From: Saprospiraceae bacterium
GTDB lineage: Bacteria > Bacteroidota > Bacteroidia > Chitinophagales > Saprospiraceae
Assembly (NCBI GenBank): GCA_020630495.1
Contig: JAHDBH010000019.1
Location: 1-47,910 of the forward strand
DNA: 47,910 bases
Direction of reading: 5' to 3'
A program made the translations under genes and the position numbers. The notes beneath the pieces were generated by a model. It did no database searches and had not been told where the DNA came from. It was given only the letters and a program-made list of their open reading frames with translations. Of this stretch, positions 17,431 to 25,785 are shown piece by piece. The stretch's first letter is position 1. Each line of letters opens with the position of its first letter.

Positions 17431-18609
17431 CTAGCTCTCAGCCTTGATCTTAGCGAGGAGTGCTTCTATACGAGCGGGATTAGCCTTCTCTTCGCGAGCG
17501 ACGGCAATGGCTTTTTCTAGCGTAGATACTGCTGCGTCTTTGTCACCTTGCAGGTACTGGACTGTCGCCCACTGGTGATAGTAGATACTGCTGCCACCAT
17601 TCATGGCGGCCGTCTGAGACAGTTCAGCGGCATATGCTAGTACATCGCTGTCAGATGTATTCCACTGCTGCACCATCTCTTGGCTCAGTCTATGCAGCTT
17701 GCGAGCATCAGTGCCTATGTCTGATTTGACATACTTCTTGGCGCTTTTGAGATATGAGCCAGCGTCTCCAGTAGCCTTACCAAAGTTGAGACTAGCGTAA
17801 TAGCTAAATTCTTTGTAGCGGCTAGGAATCTGCTTTTTCATTTTTTTGAGAGTGGACTTATAGAGCGATTGGCTCTGGTACTCTGCTGCTTTAGCGACGG
17901 TCTGCATTCCGGCTTTATAGAGTTTGTTCTCATACGCCTCTTTGCCCTCGAGGGCAATGATCGCGTCGCGGTTCTCTACCGTCAAGTCAAATATGCGCGA
18001 GTCAGCCTCGGTAGTTGCCTCAAGCAAAAAACGTAAATGATCCTCTGAGCTCAGATCATCCTGGGCATTGATGTACTCATTAGCTATGGCGAGGGTTGGC
18101 TTGTTAGCCTTGTTGAGACCACGGACGAGATTGTATACGGTAGCGTAACTGCGATCGCCCTCATCGTAGAGCTTCTGGAAAGTAGCGGTCTGATCACTTT
18201 TACTCAGCGCTGTCTTTCCAAGTGTGATAAGGTCATTGGCCTTGCGAGCGCCTGTTTCCTTGAGTACGACTTTGCCCGATGGGGCTATAAAAAACAAGGT
18301 AGGGAATGCTCGCACGGGATACTTTTTACGAAAGTCAATTCCCTGACCCTTTTCCATATCCATCTTGATGGATACAAAGTTGTCATTGAAGTAGCTTCCC
18401 ACCTCCGCTTGTGGAAATACGTCTCTGGCCATGCGCTTGCATGGTCCACACCACGCAGCATAGCCATCTACGAATATCAGCTTGTCCTCTGCAGCTGCTA
18501 GCTCCAGCGCTTCTTCCCAGCTTCCTTCAAAAAAATCAATGCCTTGCGCTCGTGCTCCAGCCATCGCCACCAGAGTGACGAGCAGAGCAAATAGTGTGTT
18601 CTTCATCAT
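17431..18609 (-). CDS. exported thioredoxin-family protein
   Basis: A 392-aa protein with a cleavable signal peptide (MMKNTLFALLVTLVAMAGARAQG), then a thioredoxin-like domain (~25-130) carrying WCGPC and the cis-Pro segment VRAFPTLFFI. The remaining ~260 residues are helical and TPR-like (Ala, Lys, Leu rich). It probably acts as a periplasmic thiol reductase or chaperone-like protein; the partner is unknown. The start is set at the first ATG of a tandem pair; a TTG two codons earlier is unlikely. Upstream there are two candidate promoters: a near-consensus sigma-54 site (18666-18681) and a TACTTTTA box near 18638. Confidence 0.9.
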   Translation of the reverse strand: MMKNTLFALLVTLVAMAGARAQGIDFFEGSWEEALELAAAEDKLIFVDGYAAWCGPCKRMARDVFPQAEVGSYFNDNFVSIKMDMEKGQGIDFRKKYPVRAFPTLFFIAPSGKVVLKETGARKANDLITLGKTALSKSDQTATFQKLYDEGDRSYATVYNLVRGLNKANKPTLAIANEYINAQDDLSSEDHLRFLLEATTEADSRIFDLTVENRDAIIALEGKEAYENKLYKAGMQTVAKAAEYQSQSLYKSTLKKMKKQIPSRYKEFSYYASLNFGKATGDAGSYLKSAKKYVKSDIGTDARKLHRLSQEMVQQWNTSDSDVLAYAAELSQTAAMNGGSSIYYHQWATVQYLQGDKDAAVSTLEKAIAVAREEKANPARIEALLAKIKAES

Positions 18610-18665
18610 TACCAATCAGGTTAGTAGATATAAAAGTATAAGATAAGTGACGTGCTATTGTTATA

Positions 18666-18681
18666 TACAAACGCCGTGCCA
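18666..18681 (-). promoter_or_regulatory. candidate sigma-54 (-24/-12) promoter
   Basis: On the minus strand the sequence is TGGCACG, four bases, TTGTA. This matches TGGCACG-N4-TTGCW at every fixed position except C to T in the -12 element, with exact GG-to-G spacing. It would start transcription about 45 nt before the thioredoxin-like gene at 18609. The rpoN gene itself lies 1.5 kb away. The mismatch hits a conserved base, so this remains a candidate. Confidence 0.4.
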
Positions 18682-18812
18682 GTCGCTTTTAGTAAACTTT
18701 AACCGATGAGCTGCCTGAGCGCAGTGCCCTGGCGTCCGCAGGACGGCACTTAGTCCCTCTTACATATATGTAGACTTGTGCTGAAGCCTCATGTCACACC
18801 ACCTGGCACTCC

Positions 18813-18820
18813 TATCTTTG
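18813..18820 (+). promoter_or_regulatory. -7 element of the aminotransferase promoter
   Basis: TATCTTTG matches TAnnTTTG exactly and ends 4 nt before the ATG at 18825. The upstream triplet at 19-bp spacing is ATG rather than TTG. A leaderless mRNA is implied. Confidence 0.55.
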
Positions 18821-18824
18821 CTCT

Positions 18825-20006
18825 ATGAGCACTGAGCACATAGACTGGAGCAGGGTGGCTAAGACTAATCCCTGGCCTATGGGCTTTGAGGTGAGCAAAG
18901 CAGAGGGTAGTTATATCTATGATCAAGCAGGACGTAGATACACGGATTTGCTATCAGGAATCTGCATCAACAACTTTGGTCATAGGCATCCTGCAATTCT
19001 CAGAGCCTATCAGGACCAGCTAGATCAGTACAGCTTCACCATGGTCTACGGCGAACACAGACAGCATACCCAGGCCATATGGGCCGAGCAGGTCGCGGTC
19101 CGCTATCCTTATCTATCACAGTCCTATCTGCTCACTACGGGCACGGAGACTGTAGAGGCGGCTATGAAGCTCAGTCGGAGAGTCACCGGTCGCACTGAGA
19201 TTATCAGTATGAAGCGGAGCTACCACGGTAGTACGCAGGGCTCACTGTCGCTGATGGATGACTTACAGTTTACTGGTGCATATAGACCGCTGATTCCCAA
19301 TGTAAAGCATATTGAATTTGGAAAGCTCGAGCATCTGGATTGTATCACTGATCGTACAGCGGCTGTCATCACGGAGGTCTATCAGTCTGCTACAGGAATC
19401 GCCATTCCAGAAGGTGACTACCATATGCGCTTGCGAGAGAGATGCACACAGGTGGGGGCTCTGCTGGTGTATGACGAGATACAGACGGGATTTGGGCGAT
19501 GCGGATCCATATTTGCCCATGAGCAAGTAGCTGCGAGGCCAGATCTGCTCTGTCTTGCCAAGGCTATGGGCGGTGGACTTCCTGTGGCGGCTCTGTGTGG
19601 TGAGCGCGATTTGCTCGGCAAGTTTACCCATGATCCTGTCTTTGGACATATCAGTAGTATGGGTGGTCATCCCGTGGCCATGGCAGGTGCAGTGGCAGTC
19701 TGGAAACTACTGATAGAGACTGACCTGCTTGCCCACAGTGTCGCCATGGGTGAGCTGTGGCGTGACGGGCTGAGCAGTCTTCCGCAGATTACTCTACGTC
19801 AGCGAGGGCTATATATATCTGTCGTATTACCGAGTGCTAGGCAGCTGGATGTGGCGGTGAGTCAGCTGCATGAGGCAGGCTATTTGGTAGGGCGGTTTTT
19901 CTTTGAGCCAAGAGCACTACGGATCACGCCACCGCTGACGATGTCTGAGCAGGAAGTTCGAGAATCGGTGGAGGGAGTCTGTCGCGTGCTTTCAGAGATT
20001 ATGTAG
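18825..20006 (+). CDS. class III PLP-dependent aminotransferase
   Basis: A 393-aa cytoplasmic aminotransferase of the acetylornithine/ornithine type. The phosphate-binding GTETVEAAMKLSR (106-118), the SYHGSTQGSLS segment, the PLP-ring Asp217 in LVYDEIQTGFGR and the Schiff-base Lys246 in CLAKAMGGG are all present. The substrate-entry segment ISSMGGHPVAMAG is also typical. The exact amino donor is not determinable; no arg or biotin genes are adjacent. Nearest relatives by pattern are the Bacteroidota proteins labelled aspartate aminotransferase family. It is a single gene on the plus strand, with a TATCTTTG box immediately before the start. Confidence 0.92.
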   Translation: MSTEHIDWSRVAKTNPWPMGFEVSKAEGSYIYDQAGRRYTDLLSGICINNFGHRHPAILRAYQDQLDQYSFTMVYGEHRQHTQAIWAEQVAVRYPYLSQSYLLTTGTETVEAAMKLSRRVTGRTEIISMKRSYHGSTQGSLSLMDDLQFTGAYRPLIPNVKHIEFGKLEHLDCITDRTAAVITEVYQSATGIAIPEGDYHMRLRERCTQVGALLVYDEIQTGFGRCGSIFAHEQVAARPDLLCLAKAMGGGLPVAALCGERDLLGKFTHDPVFGHISSMGGHPVAMAGAVAVWKLLIETDLLAHSVAMGELWRDGLSSLPQITLRQRGLYISVVLPSARQLDVAVSQLHEAGYLVGRFFFEPRALRITPPLTMSEQEVRESVEGVCRVLSEIM

Positions 20007-20033
20007 CGGTCTACAGCTAGTAGTATCGTGCTA

Positions 20034-20048
20034 TTTGGGCGAAAGCCC
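20034..20048 (+). repeat. intergenic GAAA-loop hairpin, copy 2
   Basis: TTTGGGCGAAAGCCC forms a GGGC stem closed by a GNRA-type GAAA tetraloop. It lies 28 bp after the aminotransferase stop and is identical to the copy at 20130-20144; the ~90 bp after each copy also look related. Confidence 0.6.
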
Positions 20049-20129
20049 TATTCACCACTTACGTCTAGTGACTTTCGCTAGGTCTCAAGACTCCTGGAGA
20101 TATATCCATTTACAATGTGGAGCAGAATT

Positions 20130-20144
20130 TTTGGGCGAAAGCCC
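20130..20144 (+). repeat. intergenic GAAA-loop hairpin, copy 3
   Basis: Identical 15 bp to the copy starting 96 bp upstream. The downstream flank (AGGTCACATAGCTCCAGAGAT) shares an interrupted match with the flank of copy 2 (AGGTCTCAAGACTCCTGGAG), suggesting a degenerate ~96-bp duplication that runs into the 3' end of rpoN. Confidence 0.6.
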
Positions 20145-20190
20145 CAGTCCCAATTAGTAGCTTCACACTGAGGTCACATAGCTCCAGAGA

Positions 20191-21678
20191 TTAAGCAAAT
20201 TCTCTCCGCAGACGAGCGACGGGAATACCTAATTGTTCTCGGTACTTAGCAATGGTGCGACGTGCGATATTGTAACCGCGATGCTCGAGAGCGGACTTAA
20301 GTTTTTCATCTGAGAGTGGCTTGACTTTATTCTCTTCCTCGACCACATCTTGGAGAATTTTTTTGACCTCTAGGGTACTTACTTCTTCGCCATCGCTATT
20401 CTGTACAGACTCGGAGAAGAAGTCCTTGAGTCGGCGCGTGCCGAACTCAGTCTGCACGTATTTGCTATTTGCCACACGGCTGACGGTGCTGATATCAAGG
20501 GCAGTCAACTCCGCTATATCCTTGAGAATCATGGGCTTGAGATTACGCTCGTCACCAGTGAGGAAGTACTCTTTCTGGTACTGAAGGATGGCGTACATCG
20601 TCTTGTAGAGCGTCTGCTGGCGCTGATGAATAGCATCAATAAACCATCTTGCGCTATCAATCTTCTGCTTGATGAACATGACGGCCTCTTTGTCTTTTTT
20701 GCTGACACCGTTATTTTCTCGGCGATTGTTAAAGGATCGTAGCATGTCTGCGTAGTAGGCATTGATGCGGAGGTCTGGAGCGTTTTTACTATTGAGACGT
20801 AGCTCGAGCTCACCATCTCTATTTTCTACGATGAAATCTGGTAAGATGTATTGAGATCTGGTAGCACGTGCATTTTGAAAGGCGCTCGCAGGCTTTGGGT
20901 TGAGCTTGAGGATCTCGTCTATGACGCCCTTGAGCACATCATCTTCTAGATCCATGGCACGTGAGAGTTTCTCGTAGTGCTTCTTAGAGAATGCATCAAA
21001 GTGCTCCTCTAGTATCTTCTCTGCACGGCGCTTGCGAGTCAGTGTTCCGTTGCCATGTATATCTTGCTGGATCTTGAGCCTGATCTGGATCAGGAGAGTC
21101 TCTTGCAAGTCTCTGGCACCTACACCTGGTGGATCAAATGTCTGTATGAACCCTAGGACTTCCTGCACCTCAGCCTCAGTGACATCAAGATTGTGAGCAA
21201 ATAGCAGGTCATCACACAGATCCATGGGATCTCTGCGGATGTAACCATCTGCGTCCACACTTCCTATGAGCTGGAGGGCTATAAGATTTTTGCGGGGATC
21301 CTTAATCTGCTTCATGCCCCACTGCTCCTCGAGATAATCATGAAAACTGCGAAACATCTCGACCTGCGGCCGCTTGACGTCCTCATCATGCTGCTGAGAT
21401 TGGTAACTCGAGTAGCTCATCGGATCATCTTCTATGTAATCGCTGATGTACTCATCTAGCTCAAAGTCTTCTTGTGACTCTTCCTGTGGATCATCCTCCT
21501 TCTCTAGCGATGGTAGATCGTCGCTATGCTCACCCTCTTCCAGGACAGGATTAGCCTCGAGCTCTTCCTTGATCCGCTGGTCCAGATTGATCGTAGGGAC
21601 CTGCAGCAGTTTCATGAGCTGAATCTGCTGGGGAGATAATTTTTGTAGTTGTTGCTGCTTAAGTTTCTGACGTAGCAT
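20191..21678 (-). CDS. rpoN: RNA polymerase sigma-54 factor
   Basis: The alternative sigma factor that recognises -24/-12 promoters and needs an AAA+ activator. It is full length at 495 aa. Region I (~1-50) is Gln/Leu rich, with LSPQQIQLMKLLQVP and LEANPVLEEGE. An acidic linker (~50-95) follows, then the core-binding domain, the helix-turn-helix region (ALDISTVSRVANSKYV) and the RpoN box ARRTIAKYREQLGIP close to the C-terminus. No activator gene is seen in the window. I found no TAnnTTTG box upstream. One candidate target site sits at 18666-18681. Confidence 0.97.
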   Translation of the reverse strand: MLRQKLKQQQLQKLSPQQIQLMKLLQVPTINLDQRIKEELEANPVLEEGEHSDDLPSLEKEDDPQEESQEDFELDEYISDYIEDDPMSYSSYQSQQHDEDVKRPQVEMFRSFHDYLEEQWGMKQIKDPRKNLIALQLIGSVDADGYIRRDPMDLCDDLLFAHNLDVTEAEVQEVLGFIQTFDPPGVGARDLQETLLIQIRLKIQQDIHGNGTLTRKRRAEKILEEHFDAFSKKHYEKLSRAMDLEDDVLKGVIDEILKLNPKPASAFQNARATRSQYILPDFIVENRDGELELRLNSKNAPDLRINAYYADMLRSFNNRRENNGVSKKDKEAVMFIKQKIDSARWFIDAIHQRQQTLYKTMYAILQYQKEYFLTGDERNLKPMILKDIAELTALDISTVSRVANSKYVQTEFGTRRLKDFFSESVQNSDGEEVSTLEVKKILQDVVEEENKVKPLSDEKLKSALEHRGYNIARRTIAKYREQLGIPVARLRREFA

Positions 21679-21826
21679 GGAATGCGGCTATCTTAGTGAT
21701 TAACAATGACGAGTAGTAGGTAGTTCGTTATCTATGGCAGCTGGGATGATTTGGAGCTTCGAAGTTAAGTGCAAATGATTTACATATTATAATTTTTTTT
21801 AATATATTCTTGAAAATAGTCTTGCG

Positions 21827-23611
21827 ATGATGGTAAATGATAGACTGGCGGCGCTGCGTGCATGGATGAAGGATCACGATGTAGACGCAGTGATAGTGGC
21901 GAGTGGTGATCCACATCAGAGTGAATATGTACCACGTCGCTATGCGGCAGTGGGGTGGATCAGCGGATTTGACGGATCGGCGGGTACGGTAGTGGTGACT
22001 CGTACTCATGCAGGACTGTGGACTGATGGTAGATATTTTCTTCAAGCAGAGGATCAGCTCGCTGATTCGGAAGTGGTGTTGCACAAGTTACTCGTGTCTG
22101 GTGATCCTGAGTACCTGAGTTACGTATGCGATGAACTACCACAGGGATCCACGGTAGCGATGGATGGATCTGTACTCTCCCAGTCGCGATATAAGCGATT
22201 TTCTGATCGCTTCAGTCAGCATGGCATCGGTCTACGCTATGATCTTGATCCTTTTGAGACGATATGGGAGGACAGGCCGGGGCTACCTTCAGAGCCTGTC
22301 TATGAGCATGATCTGCGCTACGCAGGTCGCACTCGATCTGAGAAGATCTCGGATATACGTGCTGAGATGACAGACTATGGCGCGAGTATGCACCTCATCG
22401 TTCCTCTAGACGCTGTGGCGTGGACGCTTAATCTACGGGGCTCTGATGTGGACTGTAATCCTGTGTTTATCTCCTATCTGATGGTGACCAGGAGTGAAGC
22501 GCATTTATTTATAGATCTGTCAAAGATCTCTCTGGCTTTGAAGGAAGTTCTCTCCGCGGATAGCGTGCATCTCCACGACTATAGTGATCTATCTTCCTAC
22601 CTCTCTACGATCAGTGAGGACGAGACGATCTTGCTTGATCCGGCGTATACGAGTCGCAAGGCCTGGGATGCGCTCGCCTCTCACAAGGTGGTCAAGGCGG
22701 GCACCATACCTATGTATCACAAGGCGATCAAGAACGATACCGAGGTCCAGCACTTCAGAGATGTGATGCCCAAAGATGGCGTCGCTATCTACCGGACTAT
22801 GCGGTGGCTGGAGCAAGAGCTCCAAAGTAGGACTGTCACGGAGTATGAGCTAGCGCAGCGCTTGACATACTATCGTGCTACGATGGACCACTTTGTAGGA
22901 GAGAGCTTCCATCCTATCGTAGGATATAAGTCCAATGGTGCTGTGATCCACTATCGCGCACGTGAGCATAGCAGTAAAGACATCAGTGCGGATGGTATGT
23001 TACTCATAGATAGTGGAGGTCAGTACCTGGATGGTACTACTGATATCACTCGCACATTTCATCTTTCTACTCCCACTGATGAAGAAAAGAAAATGTACAC
23101 GCTGGTGCTCAAAGGCTTTATAGCTCTAGCGCAAGCGCGCTTTCCTCACGGCACTCGCGGCATACAGCTGGATATGCTCGCGCGGCAGTATCTGTGGCAA
23201 GATGGTAAGAACTTTCTGCATGGTACGGGTCACGGCGTCGGCTTCTTCATGAATGTCCACGAGGCACCACAGGGCTTTGCGAATGCTCTGAGTCAGCGAG
23301 GAACCACTGCACATGTGCCAGGGATGGTATCATCTAATGAGCCTGGCTTCTACAAAGACGGCGCCTACGGCATCAGAATAGAGAACCTGATAGTCTGTCG
23401 CGAGGATGAGGACGGCTTCTTGTCATTTGAAGACTTGACCGTATACCCGCTGGAGAAAAAGTTGATCGATTGTGATCTTCTCAGTCCAGGCGACATAGAC
23501 TATATCGATAGCTATCACAAGATGTGCTATGAGAAGATGGCACCACTATGTACCGAGCCAGAGCGCGCAGACCTAGAGCGTGCGTGCGTGGCTATGGCAA
23601 AGTGGCCATGA
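21827..23611 (+). CDS. Xaa-Pro aminopeptidase (aminopeptidase P family, M24B)
   Basis: A 594-aa three-domain aminopeptidase P. Two creatinase-N-like domains (~1-300) precede the pita-bread catalytic domain (~310-535) and a short C-terminal tail. The dinuclear metal ligands are in place: two Asp in LIDSGGQYLDGTTDITRTF, His in GTGHGVGFF, Glu in SSNEPGFYKD and Glu in GIRIENL. It removes N-terminal residues before proline and is probably cytoplasmic, since there is no signal peptide. The first ATG of a tandem ATG-ATG is used. The 148-bp gap from rpoN, which is divergent, is strongly AT-rich near 21780-21820 and probably holds the promoter. Confidence 0.95.
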   Translation: MMVNDRLAALRAWMKDHDVDAVIVASGDPHQSEYVPRRYAAVGWISGFDGSAGTVVVTRTHAGLWTDGRYFLQAEDQLADSEVVLHKLLVSGDPEYLSYVCDELPQGSTVAMDGSVLSQSRYKRFSDRFSQHGIGLRYDLDPFETIWEDRPGLPSEPVYEHDLRYAGRTRSEKISDIRAEMTDYGASMHLIVPLDAVAWTLNLRGSDVDCNPVFISYLMVTRSEAHLFIDLSKISLALKEVLSADSVHLHDYSDLSSYLSTISEDETILLDPAYTSRKAWDALASHKVVKAGTIPMYHKAIKNDTEVQHFRDVMPKDGVAIYRTMRWLEQELQSRTVTEYELAQRLTYYRATMDHFVGESFHPIVGYKSNGAVIHYRAREHSSKDISADGMLLIDSGGQYLDGTTDITRTFHLSTPTDEEKKMYTLVLKGFIALAQARFPHGTRGIQLDMLARQYLWQDGKNFLHGTGHGVGFFMNVHEAPQGFANALSQRGTTAHVPGMVSSNEPGFYKDGAYGIRIENLIVCREDEDGFLSFEDLTVYPLEKKLIDCDLLSPGDIDYIDSYHKMCYEKMAPLCTEPERADLERACVAMAKWP

Positions 23612-23670
23612 GAATGAACAACAAGATCGCTTTGATTTCCTTTACTTTGCAGCGCAAATACTTATAGACT

Positions 23671-23808
23671 ATGTCCCATATCGAAAACGCAGGAAAAAAA
23701 GGAGCTGGATTTGGAATCGTGCTACTTGCGATAGCAGGTCTGATCTTACTACTTATATATGTATACCACCATCCAGGTAACCAGCCACCCATAGAAATTA
23801 CTGGCTAG
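23671..23808 (+). CDS. 45-aa single-span membrane peptide
   Basis: A short frame from an ATG at 23671 encodes MSHIENAGKKGAGFG, then a strong transmembrane segment of Ile, Val, Leu and Ala (about residues 15-32), then a short polar tail rich in Pro and ending IEITG. The Lys-Lys before the helix suggests N-in topology. It is 59 bp after the aminopeptidase P gene and 80 bp before a strong terminator, so it is probably the last gene of that transcript. A TTACTTTG sequence at 23643-23650 could also serve as its own -7 box. Function unknown. Confidence 0.55.
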   Translation: MSHIENAGKKGAGFGIVLLAIAGLILLLIYVYHHPGNQPPIEITG

Positions 23809-23888
23809 TCGCAGATATACGATTGTGCTATACACTGGCTAGTAAAGCCATACGAGTCGCCCTCGATGGTTATCACTGTTACTAATAG

Positions 23889-23925
23889 AAAAGACCTGCC
23901 TTCTGGATGAGGGCAGGTCTTTTTT
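23889..23925. terminator. bidirectional intrinsic terminator
   Basis: AAGACCTGCC and GGCAGGTCTT form a perfect 10-bp stem with an 11-base loop, followed by a run of T on the plus strand; the minus strand also has a T-rich flank. It separates the small membrane peptide gene from the convergent mscL. Confidence 0.88.
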
Positions 23926-23980
23926 GTATGGCTTAGCGCATATGCTGATCACAAGGATCTAGCAGGGTGCTAAGCAGAGA

Positions 23981-24385
23981 TTATCTACCAGATTTCAATG
24001 CATCTCTGATCTCTGCAAGAAGCTCCTCTGCCGTAGGTCCAGCTACTGCTTCTTCTTTCTTCTGTAGTTTGTTGTATCCTTTCACGATGAGGAACATGAT
24101 GAAGCCTACCACGATCAAACTGATGATCGTATTGATCCATCTACCATAAGCTACTACAGCGGCCCCAGCCTCACTAGCCGCAGCTACTGATGGATAGTCA
24201 TTACCGTCTAGTGCATAGTGCAGATCCGCAAAATCCATACCTCCAGCATAGTGGCCAATGACAGGCATGATGATGTCTACGACAAAGCCATTGACCACAG
24301 CTCCTATCGCAGCTGCCATGATTACAGCTACCGCAAACTCCACCACATTACCTGTGATGATAAAATCTCTGAATTCCTTAAGCAT
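23981..24385 (-). CDS. mscL: large-conductance mechanosensitive channel
   Basis: A 134-aa inner-membrane channel that opens under hypo-osmotic stress. The N-terminal helix MLKEFRDFI, the first transmembrane helix (GNVVEFAVAVIMAAAIGAVV), the second helix (WINTIISLIVVGFIMFLIV) and the charged C-terminal bundle (EELLAEIRDALK) are all in family order. Length is normal. A second osmotic channel, MscS, is encoded at 38909-39766. It shares the terminator at 23889-23925 with the gene to its left. Confidence 0.96.
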   Translation of the reverse strand: MLKEFRDFIITGNVVEFAVAVIMAAAIGAVVNGFVVDIIMPVIGHYAGGMDFADLHYALDGNDYPSVAAASEAGAAVVAYGRWINTIISLIVVGFIMFLIVKGYNKLQKKEEAVAGPTAEELLAEIRDALKSGR

Positions 24386-24612
24386 AATTGTTTGTTTTGA
24401 TGAAAATGATTGGTAGTAAGTGTCTGATTATGACTGCGCAAGATATGGTTTTATTTCTATATGTCGCGTGATTGTCATATCGTGATATGTAGATATGACG
24501 TAGTACTGTTGCCTCAGGTCACACATAGAAGTTCGCACGGTTTTGACGGATCTTGATCGAGGGCTTTCTGCTCTGCGTAGCTTTGGTGTCTCATCAGAAG
24601 TATAATAGAGAT

Positions 24613-25785
24613 ATGTCATTCACAGCAGATCACATCATAGGCGTCATCGGCGCAGGAACCATGGGGCGCGGCATAGCTCAGATCGCCGCACTGCATGGTC
24701 ATAGGACAGTACTCGTAGAGCGGGATGAAGATACACTGCTAGCGGCACGCGAGCAGCTGGATCATTTTATTCAGCGCCTGTCGGCAAAAGGCAAGATCAG
24801 CGATCAAGACGCCGTGGCTGCATTTGGCAATCTGCACTTCAGTACAGACCTCTCTGCGGTCAAGGATGCGGGACTTATCATAGAGGCCATCGTAGAATCG
24901 CTCGAGGTGAAGCAAAGTGTATTCAAGCAACTAGAGGAGATAGTGAGTAAGGAATGCATCCTAGCGAGTAATACGAGCAGCCTTTCTATCACGTCTATAG
25001 CCAGGGCTCTGGAGGCTCCAGACAGATGTATAGGTCTACACTTCTTTAATCCAGCGCCTCTCATGAAGCTCGTGGAGATCATACCAGCGCTGCAGACGGC
25101 TGAGGCCTGTACCATGGCGTGTACAGATCTTATTACTGCATGGGGAAAAGTACCGGTGGTGGCAAAAGACACACCCGCCTTTATTGTCAATCGCATCGCG
25201 AGACCCTTCTACAGTGAGGCCATCAGAATCTATGAGGAGGGTATGGCTGAGCCTATAGATATTGACAGAGCGATGACCCAGAAGGGTGGCTTCCGTATGG
25301 GACCGTTTGCTCTCATGGATTACATAGGTCATGATGTTAACTATAAGGTGACGGAGACGGTCTTTGAGGCATTTTTCTATGATTCACGCTTTGTACCGAG
25401 CTTCTCTCAGAAGCGTCTGGTAGAAGCTGGCTACCTGGGGCGGAAATCCGGAAAAGGCTTCTATGATTATCGAGAGGACGCTGAGCCTCTCATCAGCACA
25501 GCTTCAGACCAGCACTTGCAAGATATTGCAGATAGGATCATCGTCATGCTGATCAATGCGGCATACGATGCTCTTCACTATGGCGTCGCTTCTCGAGACG
25601 ATATCGAGCTAGCCATGACCAAAGGTGTCAACTACCCCAAGGGGCTGCTGGCTTGGGCAGCTGATATAGGACTCCAAGAATGTGTGGATCATCTCGATGA
25701 GCTCTACGACTTTTATCACGAGGATCGCTATCGATGCTGCGCCAGACTGAGAGCTGATGCTGTCAATTCTTCTACGAGCAGTTAG
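24613..25785 (+). CDS. 3-hydroxyacyl-CoA dehydrogenase
   Basis: A 390-aa NAD-dependent enzyme of fatty-acid or aromatic-acid beta-oxidation. It has an N-terminal Rossmann domain (IGVIGAGTMGRGIAQIA, then the Glu of VERDE for NAD), the catalytic His in GLHFFNPAP, and two successive 3HCDH C-terminal domains (~190-285 and ~300-380). This two-tail layout resembles PaaH/PaaC-type enzymes. The start is the ATG giving MSFTADHIIG; 20 extra codons upstream do not fit. No enoyl-CoA hydratase or thiolase is adjacent, so the pathway is open. Its stop overlaps the convergent glycosyltransferase gene by 4 bp. Confidence 0.93.
   Translation: MSFTADHIIGVIGAGTMGRGIAQIAALHGHRTVLVERDEDTLLAAREQLDHFIQRLSAKGKISDQDAVAAFGNLHFSTDLSAVKDAGLIIEAIVESLEVKQSVFKQLEEIVSKECILASNTSSLSITSIARALEAPDRCIGLHFFNPAPLMKLVEIIPALQTAEACTMACTDLITAWGKVPVVAKDTPAFIVNRIARPFYSEAIRIYEEGMAEPIDIDRAMTQKGGFRMGPFALMDYIGHDVNYKVTETVFEAFFYDSRFVPSFSQKRLVEAGYLGRKSGKGFYDYREDAEPLISTASDQHLQDIADRIIVMLINAAYDALHYGVASRDDIELAMTKGVNYPKGLLAWAADIGLQECVDHLDELYDFYHEDRYRCCARLRADAVNSSTSS

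Noticed and set aside
18716-18752. GC-rich hairpin GTGCC...GGCAC with inner GTCC/GGAC
   Set aside because: No T-run follows and the stem is broken by a bulge; I could not assign it as terminator or RNA gene.
18806-18823. TGGCAC followed by TTTGC just before the aminotransferase gene, resembling a sigma-54 site
   Set aside because: The GG-to-GC spacing is 3 bp too long. The TATCTTTG within it is better explained as a primary-sigma -7 box.
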